A DNA stretch of 60,062 nucleotides from Clostridiaceae bacterium (lineage in GTDB: Bacteria; Bacillota; Clostridia; Acetivibrionales; DUMB01): the NCBI GenBank assembly GCA_012840085.1, contig DUMB01000024.1:1-60062 (forward strand), in the 5' to 3' direction. The position numbers and the translations under genes are program-made. The notes under the pieces are model-generated. The model did not search any database. It was not told where the DNA came from and saw only the letters and a list, made by a program, of their open reading frames with translations. Of the stretch, positions 45,801 through 54,191 are shown piece by piece; the first letter of the stretch is position 1; each line of letters begins with the position of its first letter.

Positions 45801-48800
45801 GTATATATACTGGGAGCGGCTTCGGGAACTGAAAAAAATAAAGGGGAATTTGTAGTAAAGTATACAGATGGTACATCAACCAGCAAAAATATCACATTTG
45901 CCCAGTGGAACGCTATGATAACAAGCTGGGATGCGGTAGCTGCAGCTGATATCAGGCCGCTCGTAAAGGATACCATAGCATATGATTTTACTCATTACCA
46001 TTTGAAAGATGGCGACAATTACGTGAAAGAAAGCTTCTTATATTTGTACAAGATTCCGGTAGACCCGGAAAAGAGTGTAGATTCTCTCATACTCCCCAAT
46101 GCCAAAGGTATAAAGATTGCTGCAATATCTCTCGCAGACAGCGAATTTTTGAGAACCGCACAATTGCCGGATGGAAATGAAAGTGTAGATGACCAGAAGC
46201 CTTCCAAAGTAACTGGTGTGAATGCAAAATTGCATGAAGGTTCGATAATTGAAGTGGATGTGTCCTGGGAGGCTGCATCTGATAATGACGGTATTAAATA
46301 CTACAGGATTTACAGAAGTGTAAATCCGGACTTTTTACCTGATGACAGTACACTTGTAGGTATCGTATCGGGAACAACACTCAATTATACTGATTCTTTG
46401 AATGCCAGCGGCACATATTACTACAAAATCATTGCAATGGATACAGCATTTAATATGTCTGAAGCATCCGATGCATCCAATCCGGTGACGGGAGGACTGG
46501 ATAATGCATTTTTGACAAGCGGAGTTGAGGCAACAGCTAACGGCAGCATGGCATTAGAACCTCCGGCGTTAGCCATTGACGGCACTGCAGAAAACAACAG
46601 CAAGTGGTGCTATAACGGTGGAAGCAATAATGCCAGTGAAACCAATCCATACTGGTTAATTGTTGATTTGGGTGATAATTACGCCAAGTGGTCTATATCC
46701 AAATTTGTTGTTATGCATGCACAGGCGGGCGGTGAAAGTTCGTCATGGAATACAAGAGACTTTACAATTCAGATGAGCGATGATATGGAGAATTGGACTA
46801 ACCTGGTTACTGTTAAGGATAACACAAGCGGCGTGACAACTCATGAATTGGCTTCACCAGTGACAGCAAGGTATTTTAAGCTTAATATTACACATCCTGG
46901 ACAGGCAAACTGCGCCAGAATTTATGAATTCCAGGCTTATGGCATATATGACGGTTTATTACCTCCATCCGTCAAAAACGTTAATGTTGACATCGAAAAG
47001 AAAAATGGACAGCCGCTGGTGCTTACGGGAATATATACCTTTGTGCCAAGTGCTGTAGGTAAAACTGAATTAGGTTCCACATACAAGTGGTATGGCGAGA
47101 CAGGAGACGGCGATTATAAAGAAATCACAGGGGAAACGGGAATTACCCTTGAGGTGCCGGATAATTCGCCATATAAATCATATAGATCAGTAAAATTTGA
47201 AGTTACGCCTGTTGATAATTCAGGTGCTAAAGGTACTCCTGTAATGAGCCCGCCTATATATATTTCGCCTGATTCCTATTACGACAGGGCTTATTTGAGG
47301 AAGGCTACTGCAACTTCCCAGACAGCTTCCCATGAAGGAGCAGAGATGGCTGTTGATAACAACAATACAACGAAATGGTGTGCTACACAAAAAAGGCCGC
47401 AATCTCTGACGGTTGATATGGGACATTATTACTCGATAGATAAGTTTGTAGTGACTCATGCAAAAATCAACGAACCGTATTATGCCAATACTTACGCATA
47501 TAACATTTACATGAGCGAAGACGGAGTAACATGGAACAAGGTTTATAGTGTGGATGGAAATACAGATACAGTTAACACGCTGGTACTGGATACTCCTGTG
47601 ACTGGAAGATACTTAAAGCTTGAGATTACCAAGACAAGCGAAAATGACGATACTGCTGTACGTATATATGGATTTGAAGCCTGGGGATATCCTGACTTTG
47701 ATCATACCCCCGTTGGCGGGGAAGAAGGCAGTGAACCTGCAGATGTAGAAGCCAGTGACGTGACAATTACAGGTAAGGCTGAAGTTAACGGCACATTAAC
47801 AGGTAACTACACGGTAGCGCATGAGTATGAAAAGTATTGCAGGTTCAGATGGCTATGGTCCGATAAAGAGGATGGAGACTATGAACCAATATATAATGCA
47901 AATAGCAATGTCTATACACCTACAGGAGACATGGAAGGAAAATATCTGAAATTTGAAGTTCGGGTTGGCCTGGGAAGAACCGTCACCAGCGAGGCAGTAT
48001 TGATAGGAGCACAGACACCGGTGAATGTCCTGCTAGGAAGTGATGTATCAGCGGATAATGAAGAAGATGGACATGAAGCGGGCAAGGCGGTAGATGGAGA
48101 TGATTCCACATACTGGTTCGCACGAAATTACGGAGGCACATTGGTTAGCAAGCTTGACGCGCTGTACAAGATCAGCAGCTTTGTAGTAAAGAATGCAGGC
48201 TCTGCAGGATTGGACGGAAAATTAAACACAAAGGATTTCGAAATTTATGTAAGTGAAAACGGAGAAGATTGGGTTGAAGCAGCGGTGCAAAAAAATAATA
48301 CTGAAGATGTAGTAACTATCAATTTGACCACTCCGTTAAGGGCAAAATATATAAAATTACATGTAACGACGCCTTATAGTTCTATTCCGGCAGGAGCTGT
48401 CGGAGGAGTATACATAGCTGAATTTGAAGCATATGGAACTCCTTACGGCGCGTCAGTCCCAAGGGCTTTCAATGTTAGAATTCCGTCCAGCGCCGAAACG
48501 AATAAACTGTTGGTAGCCAGCTACAGCTTTAATGATCCTAACGGCGAATGGGAAGGAGAGTCTATTCTGCAGTGGATGGAAGGCGATTCTGTGAATGGTC
48601 CTTTTTATCCCATTCAAGGTGCTACAAGCTTGTATTATAGACCAACAAAAGACTTAGCCGGAAAATATGTTAAATTTACAGTGAAGCCGGTGAATAAATC
48701 CGGAATAAAGGGAGCGACAGCATCAAGCGATGCAGTTATTGTAGAAAATGCCAGACCGAGGGTACAAGATATCGTAATTCTGGGAGATACAACTATTGAA

Positions 48801-50321
48801 AGCAAACAACTCAGGGTAACTTACAAGTATGTCGATTATGAAGAGGACCCGGAAGGAAATACAACATACCAGTGGTATATGTCAAATGACGGCAAGAGTT
48901 GGACAGAAATAATCGGAGCAACGAACAGTTCATTAAATTTAAGTGATGTAGCTGATCTCAAACAGGGTATTACCTCAATAAGATGCAGGATCGTCCCTAT
49001 GCAAGAAGATGGTAAAATAGGATATGCAGCGGACAGTAATGCAGTGGTAATAACTCCCGCAGGCTACAATGCATTAAAAGGAGCTACAATTGTGGACTAC
49101 AGCGGATACGTAAATAGCGCCGAAAGTCCTGAAAAGCTTGTGGATGGAAATTATGCGACAAAATGGTGCGACACGAGTACAATTTCTCCGGCAGACAGGG
49201 ATCCTAAGAGATGGGTGACAATGGATATGGGCTCAGAATATCCAATCAGCACATTCGTATTGAGGAACTGCAGAACTGTTGAAAATTACGCTAATACGAA
49301 AGCTTTCAGGATTCAGGTAAGTACAGACGGTGAAGAGTGGTATAATGCTTATTCAACAACAACAAATACAGATGACATCACCGTGGTACAGTTGAGCGAA
49401 CCAGTTCAAGCCAGATATGTGAGACTTGCAATTGACGAAACTGCTACTCCTCGCATTTATGAGCTTGAAGCATGGACCAGGGGATTAAGCACGAACCTCG
49501 GCATAGATTCGAAGTATTCCACAAGAGTATCTAACGGAGAAGCTTTTGAACTGCAGTACGGAGTAAGTGTAAGCTCACCGAATTTCGATTTGGTGAATGA
49601 AGAAGTTAAAATAACTTATGATCCGGAAATGTTTACATTCAAAGGCTACAAGTTACTTGACGATTATGTAGTAGTGGATAATGTAAATGATGATGGAAAT
49701 GGAACAATAGAGTTGAGCTTAACACATACTGTGCCTGTTAATGGAAACTATATCCTTATGAATCTGGAGTTTGAGGCAAAAGCTTTGCCATCTGATGTGG
49801 ATGAGAAAAAGGGAACAATTTCAGTATCCAGTGCACTATTTACAAGCACCATGGGTACCGAATCTGAGGCAAGATTATCAAATATTACATTAACGGTAAT
49901 GGGCAGCAAGTCTGCGCTGAATGCGGCAATTGAGACTGTGAGTTCCAAACTGGAAGCGGCAGTAATAGGTGTGGAGCCCGGTAATTACTTCAAAGCATAT
50001 GTGAACAGGCTATCTGAAGCACTTAATGCTGCTCAGAACGTATATAATTCTCCTGAAGCGGGCGAGAACGACTACATTCTTGCAAGGCTGAGCTTACTTA
50101 ACGCATTGGAAGAATTCGAAAACTCTGTTATTACCGATTTGACCGGAGATTTGGATGGAGACGGAGAATTTACATTAAATGATCTCAATGACATAATTAC
50201 CTACTATGGAATGAATGTTTCCGAGCTTATGGATTACGAGAAGTTGGCAGATGTTGACGGAAACGGTTATGTCGGACTTACAGATTTTATATTCGTAGCT
50301 CAAAAAATAATAGGTAATTAA
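42885..50321 (+). CDS. Giant secreted GH38 alpha-mannosidase-like enzyme with F5/8C, cohesin, FIVAR-like and dockerin modules
   Basis: About 2478 residues. Order: signal peptide (1-30); GH38 catalytic domain (~35-290) with HLVPISHIDTAWLWPYVD and GFLPDCFGFSGQYPQIM, whose Asp is the expected nucleophile; GH38 helical domain (YHRGTYTSWARQK, then NHMHDVQPGSS near 358, metal site); beta domains to ~890; an unnamed beta module (~896-1086); Fn3 (~1102-1203); F5/8C (CBM32-like) modules at ~1206-1356, 1465-1604, 1713-1855 and 2059-2201, separated by Ig-like linkers; a cohesin-like module (~2201-2341); a FIVAR-like helical module (~2344-2416); and a dockerin with two calcium loops (DLDGDGEFTLND, DVDGNGYVGLTD). 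GTG 42885 follows AAAGGAG; the ATG at 42864 lacks a site. GH38 enzymes remove alpha-mannose from N-glycans or mannans. Confidence 0.93.
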   Translation: MIKPKHSFFVFFVVLTLVISFLGNNIAVYAYDKNDEMHLVPISHIDTAWLWPYVDVAKNVIPDTWYKQIGYLKNNPELRFTISAIQHLAWAKEYYPDMWNDIKDLYAEGRLEIVGGQLVEPDTNTPSGESHVRQFLIGQKFLEENFGKKTTVGFLPDCFGFSGQYPQIMKKAGIDYFVTAKLTWNDTNKFPYNLFFWKGIDGSSVLSYLTTKNYDHVYSDDEIKATLDALKPYGVNRGYGSFGAGDHGGGPSLADYEKVLNQDKDPANPHVILSSATRYFDSVSKDDLSKVPTWEGEMYLEYHRGTYTSWARQKLENRKSEIAAEVAEKAGAIGKWLGVVPDAGDVINDAWWKIAINHMHDVQPGSSVPMTYEESFNFNEIARNKLNTVANYGLQAMAYRADTSVESGVPVFVFNPLSWTRDDMVETTLKFDTMVQYVRIYDQNGNEMPCEVLNSNGNTATVRFEARDIPSLGYKLFRAVPADEPYSKDTGLRIDEENFIMENQYYKVVFNPETGNITNIYNKKDNNRDVLNSKNGEGNELQIYTDTGGTSWPAWDVIRSELSPVGGDPYDPTYRLGADSLKSIKVIENSAVKAVIRVTREWSKSTFIQDIIMYPDVERIDVKTYVDWRESDRMLKVSFPLSAVSNTATYEIAYGALQRSTNRDTSFDGARFEQSGQKWADITNESDNAFGVSILNDSKYGWDVYRYKDNSGTRIRLSLLRSARTASSAGYGYNNPASYPAMDQGPQYFTYSIYPHKGDWADAQSVQRAYELNYPVSAFQVEPHAGVLGKEFSFIDVNEPNIIASVVKTPYDGGKDELIIRLYESQGKESTDAQIKFPTDIKSAKEVNILEEDYEDAKPVSISGNTLTTNFGKYEIKTLRINLDEPGYEKVTQKTASVDLYTHYNLDGISSDNNRSDGDVDGSGKSYAAELWPEQITFQGVPFKLGPVADGYRNLVQAEGQTIRLPAGNYKYVYILGAASGTEKNKGEFVVKYTDGTSTSKNITFAQWNAMITSWDAVAAADIRPLVKDTIAYDFTHYHLKDGDNYVKESFLYLYKIPVDPEKSVDSLILPNAKGIKIAAISLADSEFLRTAQLPDGNESVDDQKPSKVTGVNAKLHEGSIIEVDVSWEAASDNDGIKYYRIYRSVNPDFLPDDSTLVGIVSGTTLNYTDSLNASGTYYYKIIAMDTAFNMSEASDASNPVTGGLDNAFLTSGVEATANGSMALEPPALAIDGTAENNSKWCYNGGSNNASETNPYWLIVDLGDNYAKWSISKFVVMHAQAGGESSSWNTRDFTIQMSDDMENWTNLVTVKDNTSGVTTHELASPVTARYFKLNITHPGQANCARIYEFQAYGIYDGLLPPSVKNVNVDIEKKNGQPLVLTGIYTFVPSAVGKTELGSTYKWYGETGDGDYKEITGETGITLEVPDNSPYKSYRSVKFEVTPVDNSGAKGTPVMSPPIYISPDSYYDRAYLRKATATSQTASHEGAEMAVDNNNTTKWCATQKRPQSLTVDMGHYYSIDKFVVTHAKINEPYYANTYAYNIYMSEDGVTWNKVYSVDGNTDTVNTLVLDTPVTGRYLKLEITKTSENDDTAVRIYGFEAWGYPDFDHTPVGGEEGSEPADVEASDVTITGKAEVNGTLTGNYTVAHEYEKYCRFRWLWSDKEDGDYEPIYNANSNVYTPTGDMEGKYLKFEVRVGLGRTVTSEAVLIGAQTPVNVLLGSDVSADNEEDGHEAGKAVDGDDSTYWFARNYGGTLVSKLDALYKISSFVVKNAGSAGLDGKLNTKDFEIYVSENGEDWVEAAVQKNNTEDVVTINLTTPLRAKYIKLHVTTPYSSIPAGAVGGVYIAEFEAYGTPYGASVPRAFNVRIPSSAETNKLLVASYSFNDPNGEWEGESILQWMEGDSVNGPFYPIQGATSLYYRPTKDLAGKYVKFTVKPVNKSGIKGATASSDAVIVENARPRVQDIVILGDTTIESKQLRVTYKYVDYEEDPEGNTTYQWYMSNDGKSWTEIIGATNSSLNLSDVADLKQGITSIRCRIVPMQEDGKIGYAADSNAVVITPAGYNALKGATIVDYSGYVNSAESPEKLVDGNYATKWCDTSTISPADRDPKRWVTMDMGSEYPISTFVLRNCRTVENYANTKAFRIQVSTDGEEWYNAYSTTTNTDDITVVQLSEPVQARYVRLAIDETATPRIYELEAWTRGLSTNLGIDSKYSTRVSNGEAFELQYGVSVSSPNFDLVNEEVKITYDPEMFTFKGYKLLDDYVVVDNVNDDGNGTIELSLTHTVPVNGNYILMNLEFEAKALPSDVDEKKGTISVSSALFTSTMGTESEARLSNITLTVMGSKSALNAAIETVSSKLEAAVIGVEPGNYFKAYVNRLSEALNAAQNVYNSPEAGENDYILARLSLLNALEEFENSVITDLTGDLDGDGEFTLNDLNDIITYYGMNVSELMDYEKLADVDGNGYVGLTDFIFVAQKIIGN

Positions 50322-50343
50322 GTTAATTATCCTGAATTAATAT

Positions 50344-50388
50344 GGGTGAAGCGGTGGATATATATTCTGCCGCTTCATCCTGATTTTT
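50344..50388 (+). terminator. Hairpin after the GH38 gene
   Basis: GGGTGAAGCGG (50344-50354) pairs with CCGCTTCATCC (50370-50380), followed by GATTTTT. It resembles an intrinsic terminator but lies 50 bases before the next co-directional gene, so it may act as an attenuator. Confidence 0.65.
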
Positions 50389-50437
50389 AATATCCGACGT
50401 CCGGTTGGATCAGGCCAAACAAGTTAGAAAAAAACAC

Positions 50438-52288
50438 ATGAAAGGTTTGAGTATTTTGTTAAAGAAAAAAATCAGGATTATTATATGCTGTGTGGTTGTT
50501 ATTATAATTACAGGAATATTCGGTATACATTATCTTGCGGGAAATCATCGCCCAGCGTCTGCAAATACTGACATAAAAAAAAGTGTACTTTCCTCACCTG
50601 GCTTTGCACTGGAATATGAGGTTAAACCTGAAAATCTTGAAGATAAATTGCTTTCGGTTTCCATCCGAATTTATCCGGCTCAATCATCTGAAAGCCGAAA
50701 CATCATCCTTGGTAAAGGTTCGATAGATGTACTTGAACCGGTTTGCCTGGATGAAAGCGGCCGTGAAGTTACGGTGACCGATGAAAACGGCCTCATTAAT
50801 ATAGGACCTATTGGAGAAGATGTAAGCTATGCAGAGTATACCTATAAGGTGAAAGTAGGCAGAATTGTAAACAGGAGATCACAGGGAGACGCATACGATG
50901 ACCTCCTGGTATTTTCCGGGGAGAATGTTTTGCTTCTTCCGTATTTTAATCCCCTGTCAGAGGAAGATATGAAATCCATTGATACATATATAAGCCGGAT
51001 TTCAGTCCGGATTGATGGAAATGAAGGCTGGAGTGCGATTATGCCTTATCAGGAGGCTTATAATACAAATCAGAATTCACCTGTAGTCATAGAAAATCCC
51101 GATTGGAATGTTCTTTATAATTTATCAAAATCCTGCTATGCTTTTGGAAAGTTTGATACTCTTGCCATCCAGACAAAGGATGGGTATATTAACTTCTTTG
51201 TTGATTCTGCATGCACAAACAACCTTAATCCGGAAAATATAATTGCCATGTCAAATATTTATAACTATTATCGGGATGTTTTCGGAAAGGGATTGAGGGA
51301 TTATGCTGTTGTGCTCCTCAGGCAGGAATTGAATAACGGTTTTGCTATTTTGGGAGGAGTTAGCGGAAAAACTCTGGGCCTTTCCGTGAATATGGAAAGC
51401 GGAGAGGACTGGTACATTCTTTCACACAGCTTGTATCATGCTTTTTTTGATAACATTGTCCAGGCCAAAAACTTGCACTATGCCCCGAATTTATGGTTAT
51501 ACAAAGGCCTGGCGAATTATTACGTGGATAAATCAGCTGAGGCTTTGCCAGATGACATAAAAAATAAGTACGGAATTCAAATGAACGGTGATTTGAGCCA
51601 GGTATACAACAGGTATTTGTATTTTTCCTTTAGAGATCCCGGACTTTTAAAGCTTTCACCGGCAAAGGAAATGATGAATATGGCGGCTGAAGATGAGTTC
51701 TATTACAATACGAAAGTTCCTTTGGTTATTGATTTAATAGAGAAAATGGCAGAAAGCAGGAAAAATACTAAAAATAATCTTATTGGTGCATTAGTGGAAC
51801 ATGCTGACGAAAAGAGCATCAGTATGGGGGAATTTATGTTGGAACTTTTGGGACAGGATGAAGAAAAAATAAGGGCATACCTGTCGGGAGATGATATCAT
51901 CCCGTTTTTAGAGTCCAGGGATACTGAGGAAGATGTTGCACAAATAATTGACGACCTTTCGCAATACAATCAGATGCTGACATTATTATATCAATATGAA
52001 GTTCCGGCATATCCTTATGACCCTGTAATTGCATTGAACTTTGAATCAGTGCTTGCTGAGGCGGAAAAGAAGAAAGTAAGGTTTTCCTCGGATGAAATAC
52101 AGGAGAAAGTCAGAGATTATTCCGAAACTCTCTACTGCCTTTTAATGCAGTACGCATTACGGGCTGACATATGTGGTGTTAAAGATTTATCTGAACCGGG
52201 TTTATTTTATAAAATTAATACAGAGGATAATCTGAAAAAGTGGGCTGAGTTTATCAATGAGGTCGGAGTTTATTACACATTTGACTGA
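50438..52288 (+). CDS. Membrane-anchored pseudo-gluzincin, paralogue 1
   Basis: The ~616-residue protein has a basic N-terminus, one membrane segment (~11-34) and a large external part. Residues ~45-220 are beta-rich. The section ~255-360 runs YYRDVFGKGLRDYAVVLL, LGGVSGKTLGLSV, then H330-S-L-Y-H334 and LWLYKGLANYY. That order matches the gluzincin zinc-protease core (M1/M61: GG..., HExxH, W..EG...YY). Here the catalytic Glu is Ser and the third ligand Glu is Lys 356. It should not be an active protease of that type; a binding or structural role is inferred. ATG 50438 is chosen with low confidence; TTG 50405 is possible and neither has a good ribosome site. The next gene is its paralogue. Confidence 0.7.
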   Translation: MKGLSILLKKKIRIIICCVVVIIITGIFGIHYLAGNHRPASANTDIKKSVLSSPGFALEYEVKPENLEDKLLSVSIRIYPAQSSESRNIILGKGSIDVLEPVCLDESGREVTVTDENGLINIGPIGEDVSYAEYTYKVKVGRIVNRRSQGDAYDDLLVFSGENVLLLPYFNPLSEEDMKSIDTYISRISVRIDGNEGWSAIMPYQEAYNTNQNSPVVIENPDWNVLYNLSKSCYAFGKFDTLAIQTKDGYINFFVDSACTNNLNPENIIAMSNIYNYYRDVFGKGLRDYAVVLLRQELNNGFAILGGVSGKTLGLSVNMESGEDWYILSHSLYHAFFDNIVQAKNLHYAPNLWLYKGLANYYVDKSAEALPDDIKNKYGIQMNGDLSQVYNRYLYFSFRDPGLLKLSPAKEMMNMAAEDEFYYNTKVPLVIDLIEKMAESRKNTKNNLIGALVEHADEKSISMGEFMLELLGQDEEKIRAYLSGDDIIPFLESRDTEEDVAQIIDDLSQYNQMLTLLYQYEVPAYPYDPVIALNFESVLAEAEKKKVRFSSDEIQEKVRDYSETLYCLLMQYALRADICGVKDLSEPGLFYKINTEDNLKKWAEFINEVGVYYTFD

Positions 52289-54020
52289 ATTCAGGAAAAT
52301 CAGATACCGATGGGCCTTTATACCGGTTATATGCGCATTGGTTGCAGCGGCTTTGTACCTGGGACTTTCAAAGCCGGCTTCCTACAACATGCATTTTCAC
52401 ATTAAACCGGTATTCTCCGAGGAAAATATGCTGCAGGTAAATTTAAAGATCACTAATCTTCATTTGGACAAAGACCGTTATTTGGAACTTAACTGCGGTG
52501 ACATATCTATTGGCGATGTAAGCTGCACAGACAGCAGTGGAAAAAGTATACCCTATGAAAAAGGCCAGGGACTATTTCGTATATATCCGGGAGGAAAGCA
52601 TACGGTAGAGATTCTGTATAGTGTAAAATTGGGCGTTTCCGGAAAACATGGGCATAGGGGAGGAATATATGAAGACATGGTTGTTTTTGACGGCGGAGAA
52701 GTTTTTATGCTCCCGTCCGAAGCTTATGCAGGAAGCGACCAGGAAATAAAAGAAAGTATCAAAAGCGTTTGCTTTTCTTTTGACGTTCCGGAAGATTGGG
52801 TAAAGGTAACACCTTTTGACAGGATTAATCACCCGACATGGCATCAATTTTATATTCTCAAGGATACTTGTTTCGCCTTCGGCCGCATGGAGAAAAAGGA
52901 ATATACAAAAGGAAATACTTCATTCAATGTATATGTGGATTCAAAAAACAAGTATTCATATAATAGTGAGGCAGAAGAAGGGCTGAATGCGCTATATGAC
53001 TATTATGCATCGCTTTTTGGGTATAACGTTCCCGATTTTTCCATAGTTCTGCTCAGGGAAAATCCGCAGGATGGTATTTATATCATTGGAGGTGCAAGCG
53101 CCAGGTCCATAGGAACCACTTTTAACCCGAATAATCCTAGAGACTGGCAATTGATGGGACATCGGATGTTCCATGCTTTTTTTGATGCAAAGATTAACTC
53201 AAGGATTTTTCACGCACCTCCCCAACTGTGGTTTTATGAAGGGCTTGCAACCTATTATGAAAACATGTCAATGGGCAGTCTGCCGGAAGAATTGAAAAGC
53301 AGGCTGGAGCTTGAACCGCAGAAGTTATTTGGCATGCTTTTTAAACAGTTCCTTTATATGAAGTTTAAGGACCCTGTTTTGCTGTCGTTGGCTCCCATGA
53401 ACGAAGAGAAAATTGCCAGGTATCCTGCCAGAATGGAATTTTTACATTACTACCAGGCACCCCTTATCGTAAAAGCAATGGAGGACATTAGTTATACAAA
53501 TACAAACACCTGCAACCGTATACTGGAGTATATCATAGAAAACTGCGACAGTGAGGAAATGCTTTCTATGGACAAGATGATTAATTATTCCTTGGGAGAG
53601 CAGGGATTGGGATTTGTCAGCAAATATTTGCTAAGTGATGAAATCCCGCCACTCTGGTATTTGGGGGAAGGAGCCGGCGAAAACAGCAAACATGTTGTAG
53701 AAGGATTAAACTCCGTAGAGTATAACATTTGGAGCTGGGTTAGCCAGGAGATCGAGGGATATCCCCTGGACATGATAACAATTGATAAGATGAACCAACC
53801 CGGTATTTGGAAAGAATTTGACAAGGTTTATTTCGCTGATAAGCATATTGAGGAAAAAATTAAGGCATTTTCACCCACGGTGTATTTCTGCCTGAAGATG
53901 TACGCATTAAGGTCTTATGTATGTGAGGTGGATTATAATGACCCTCTTGTACGTTTCAAAATTTTAACAGATGAAGCAAATATAAAAAAGTGGGAAGATT
54001 GGCTTTCAAAAATCCAATAG
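52257..54020 (+). CDS. Membrane-anchored pseudo-gluzincin, paralogue 2
   Basis: The 587-residue protein resembles the preceding gene product along most of its length: YEDMVVFDGGEVFMLP matches YDDLLVFSGENVLLLP, and YYASLFGYNVPDFSIVLLRE matches YYRDVFGKGLRDYAVVLLRQ. It has one N-terminal membrane segment (~20-38). The zinc-site equivalent is H302-R-M-F-H306 with E328 in LWFYEGLATYY, so the two His and the third Glu remain but the catalytic Glu is Arg. Zinc might still bind. Its ATG overlaps the end of the preceding gene by 32 bases, so translation is coupled. It ends 170 bases before the ABC ATPase gene. Function unknown; co-location suggests action in glycan capture or presentation. Confidence 0.75.
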   Translation: MRSEFITHLTEFRKIRYRWAFIPVICALVAAALYLGLSKPASYNMHFHIKPVFSEENMLQVNLKITNLHLDKDRYLELNCGDISIGDVSCTDSSGKSIPYEKGQGLFRIYPGGKHTVEILYSVKLGVSGKHGHRGGIYEDMVVFDGGEVFMLPSEAYAGSDQEIKESIKSVCFSFDVPEDWVKVTPFDRINHPTWHQFYILKDTCFAFGRMEKKEYTKGNTSFNVYVDSKNKYSYNSEAEEGLNALYDYYASLFGYNVPDFSIVLLRENPQDGIYIIGGASARSIGTTFNPNNPRDWQLMGHRMFHAFFDAKINSRIFHAPPQLWFYEGLATYYENMSMGSLPEELKSRLELEPQKLFGMLFKQFLYMKFKDPVLLSLAPMNEEKIARYPARMEFLHYYQAPLIVKAMEDISYTNTNTCNRILEYIIENCDSEEMLSMDKMINYSLGEQGLGFVSKYLLSDEIPPLWYLGEGAGENSKHVVEGLNSVEYNIWSWVSQEIEGYPLDMITIDKMNQPGIWKEFDKVYFADKHIEEKIKAFSPTVYFCLKMYALRSYVCEVDYNDPLVRFKILTDEANIKKWEDWLSKIQ

Positions 54021-54078
54021 TTACAGAAGATAATGATAAATAACACAAATCACACTAAATAACATAAAACAAATATCG

Positions 54079-54093
54079 TACAAAAAATCAAAA
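54079..54093 (+). promoter_or_regulatory. Candidate YesN operator, copy 3 (ABC ATPase gene)
   Basis: TACAAAAAATCAAAA, identical to copies 1 and 2 and again starting 25 bp before the -35 box. Copy 3 and copy 1 also share CTGTCAGGTTGTTAT-like and CCAGGTATTAT sequence, so whole promoter cassettes are related. Confidence 0.7.
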
Positions 54094-54103
54094 AACTGTC
54101 AGG

Positions 54104-54132
54104 TTGTTATATAATTTCTTACCAGGTATTAT
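54104..54132 (+). promoter_or_regulatory. Promoter of the ABC importer genes
   Basis: TTGTTA (54104-54109), 17-bp spacer, TATTAT (54127-54132). Confidence 0.65.
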
Positions 54133-54191
54133 AAAATTGTAATCCATAAACAATAATTCAAAATGTAGTAAAAACTGTGAGGTATACAATA

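Noticed and set aside
50438..54020. Active M1/M61 peptidases
   Set aside because: The catalytic Glu of HExxH is replaced in both proteins (Ser and Arg).
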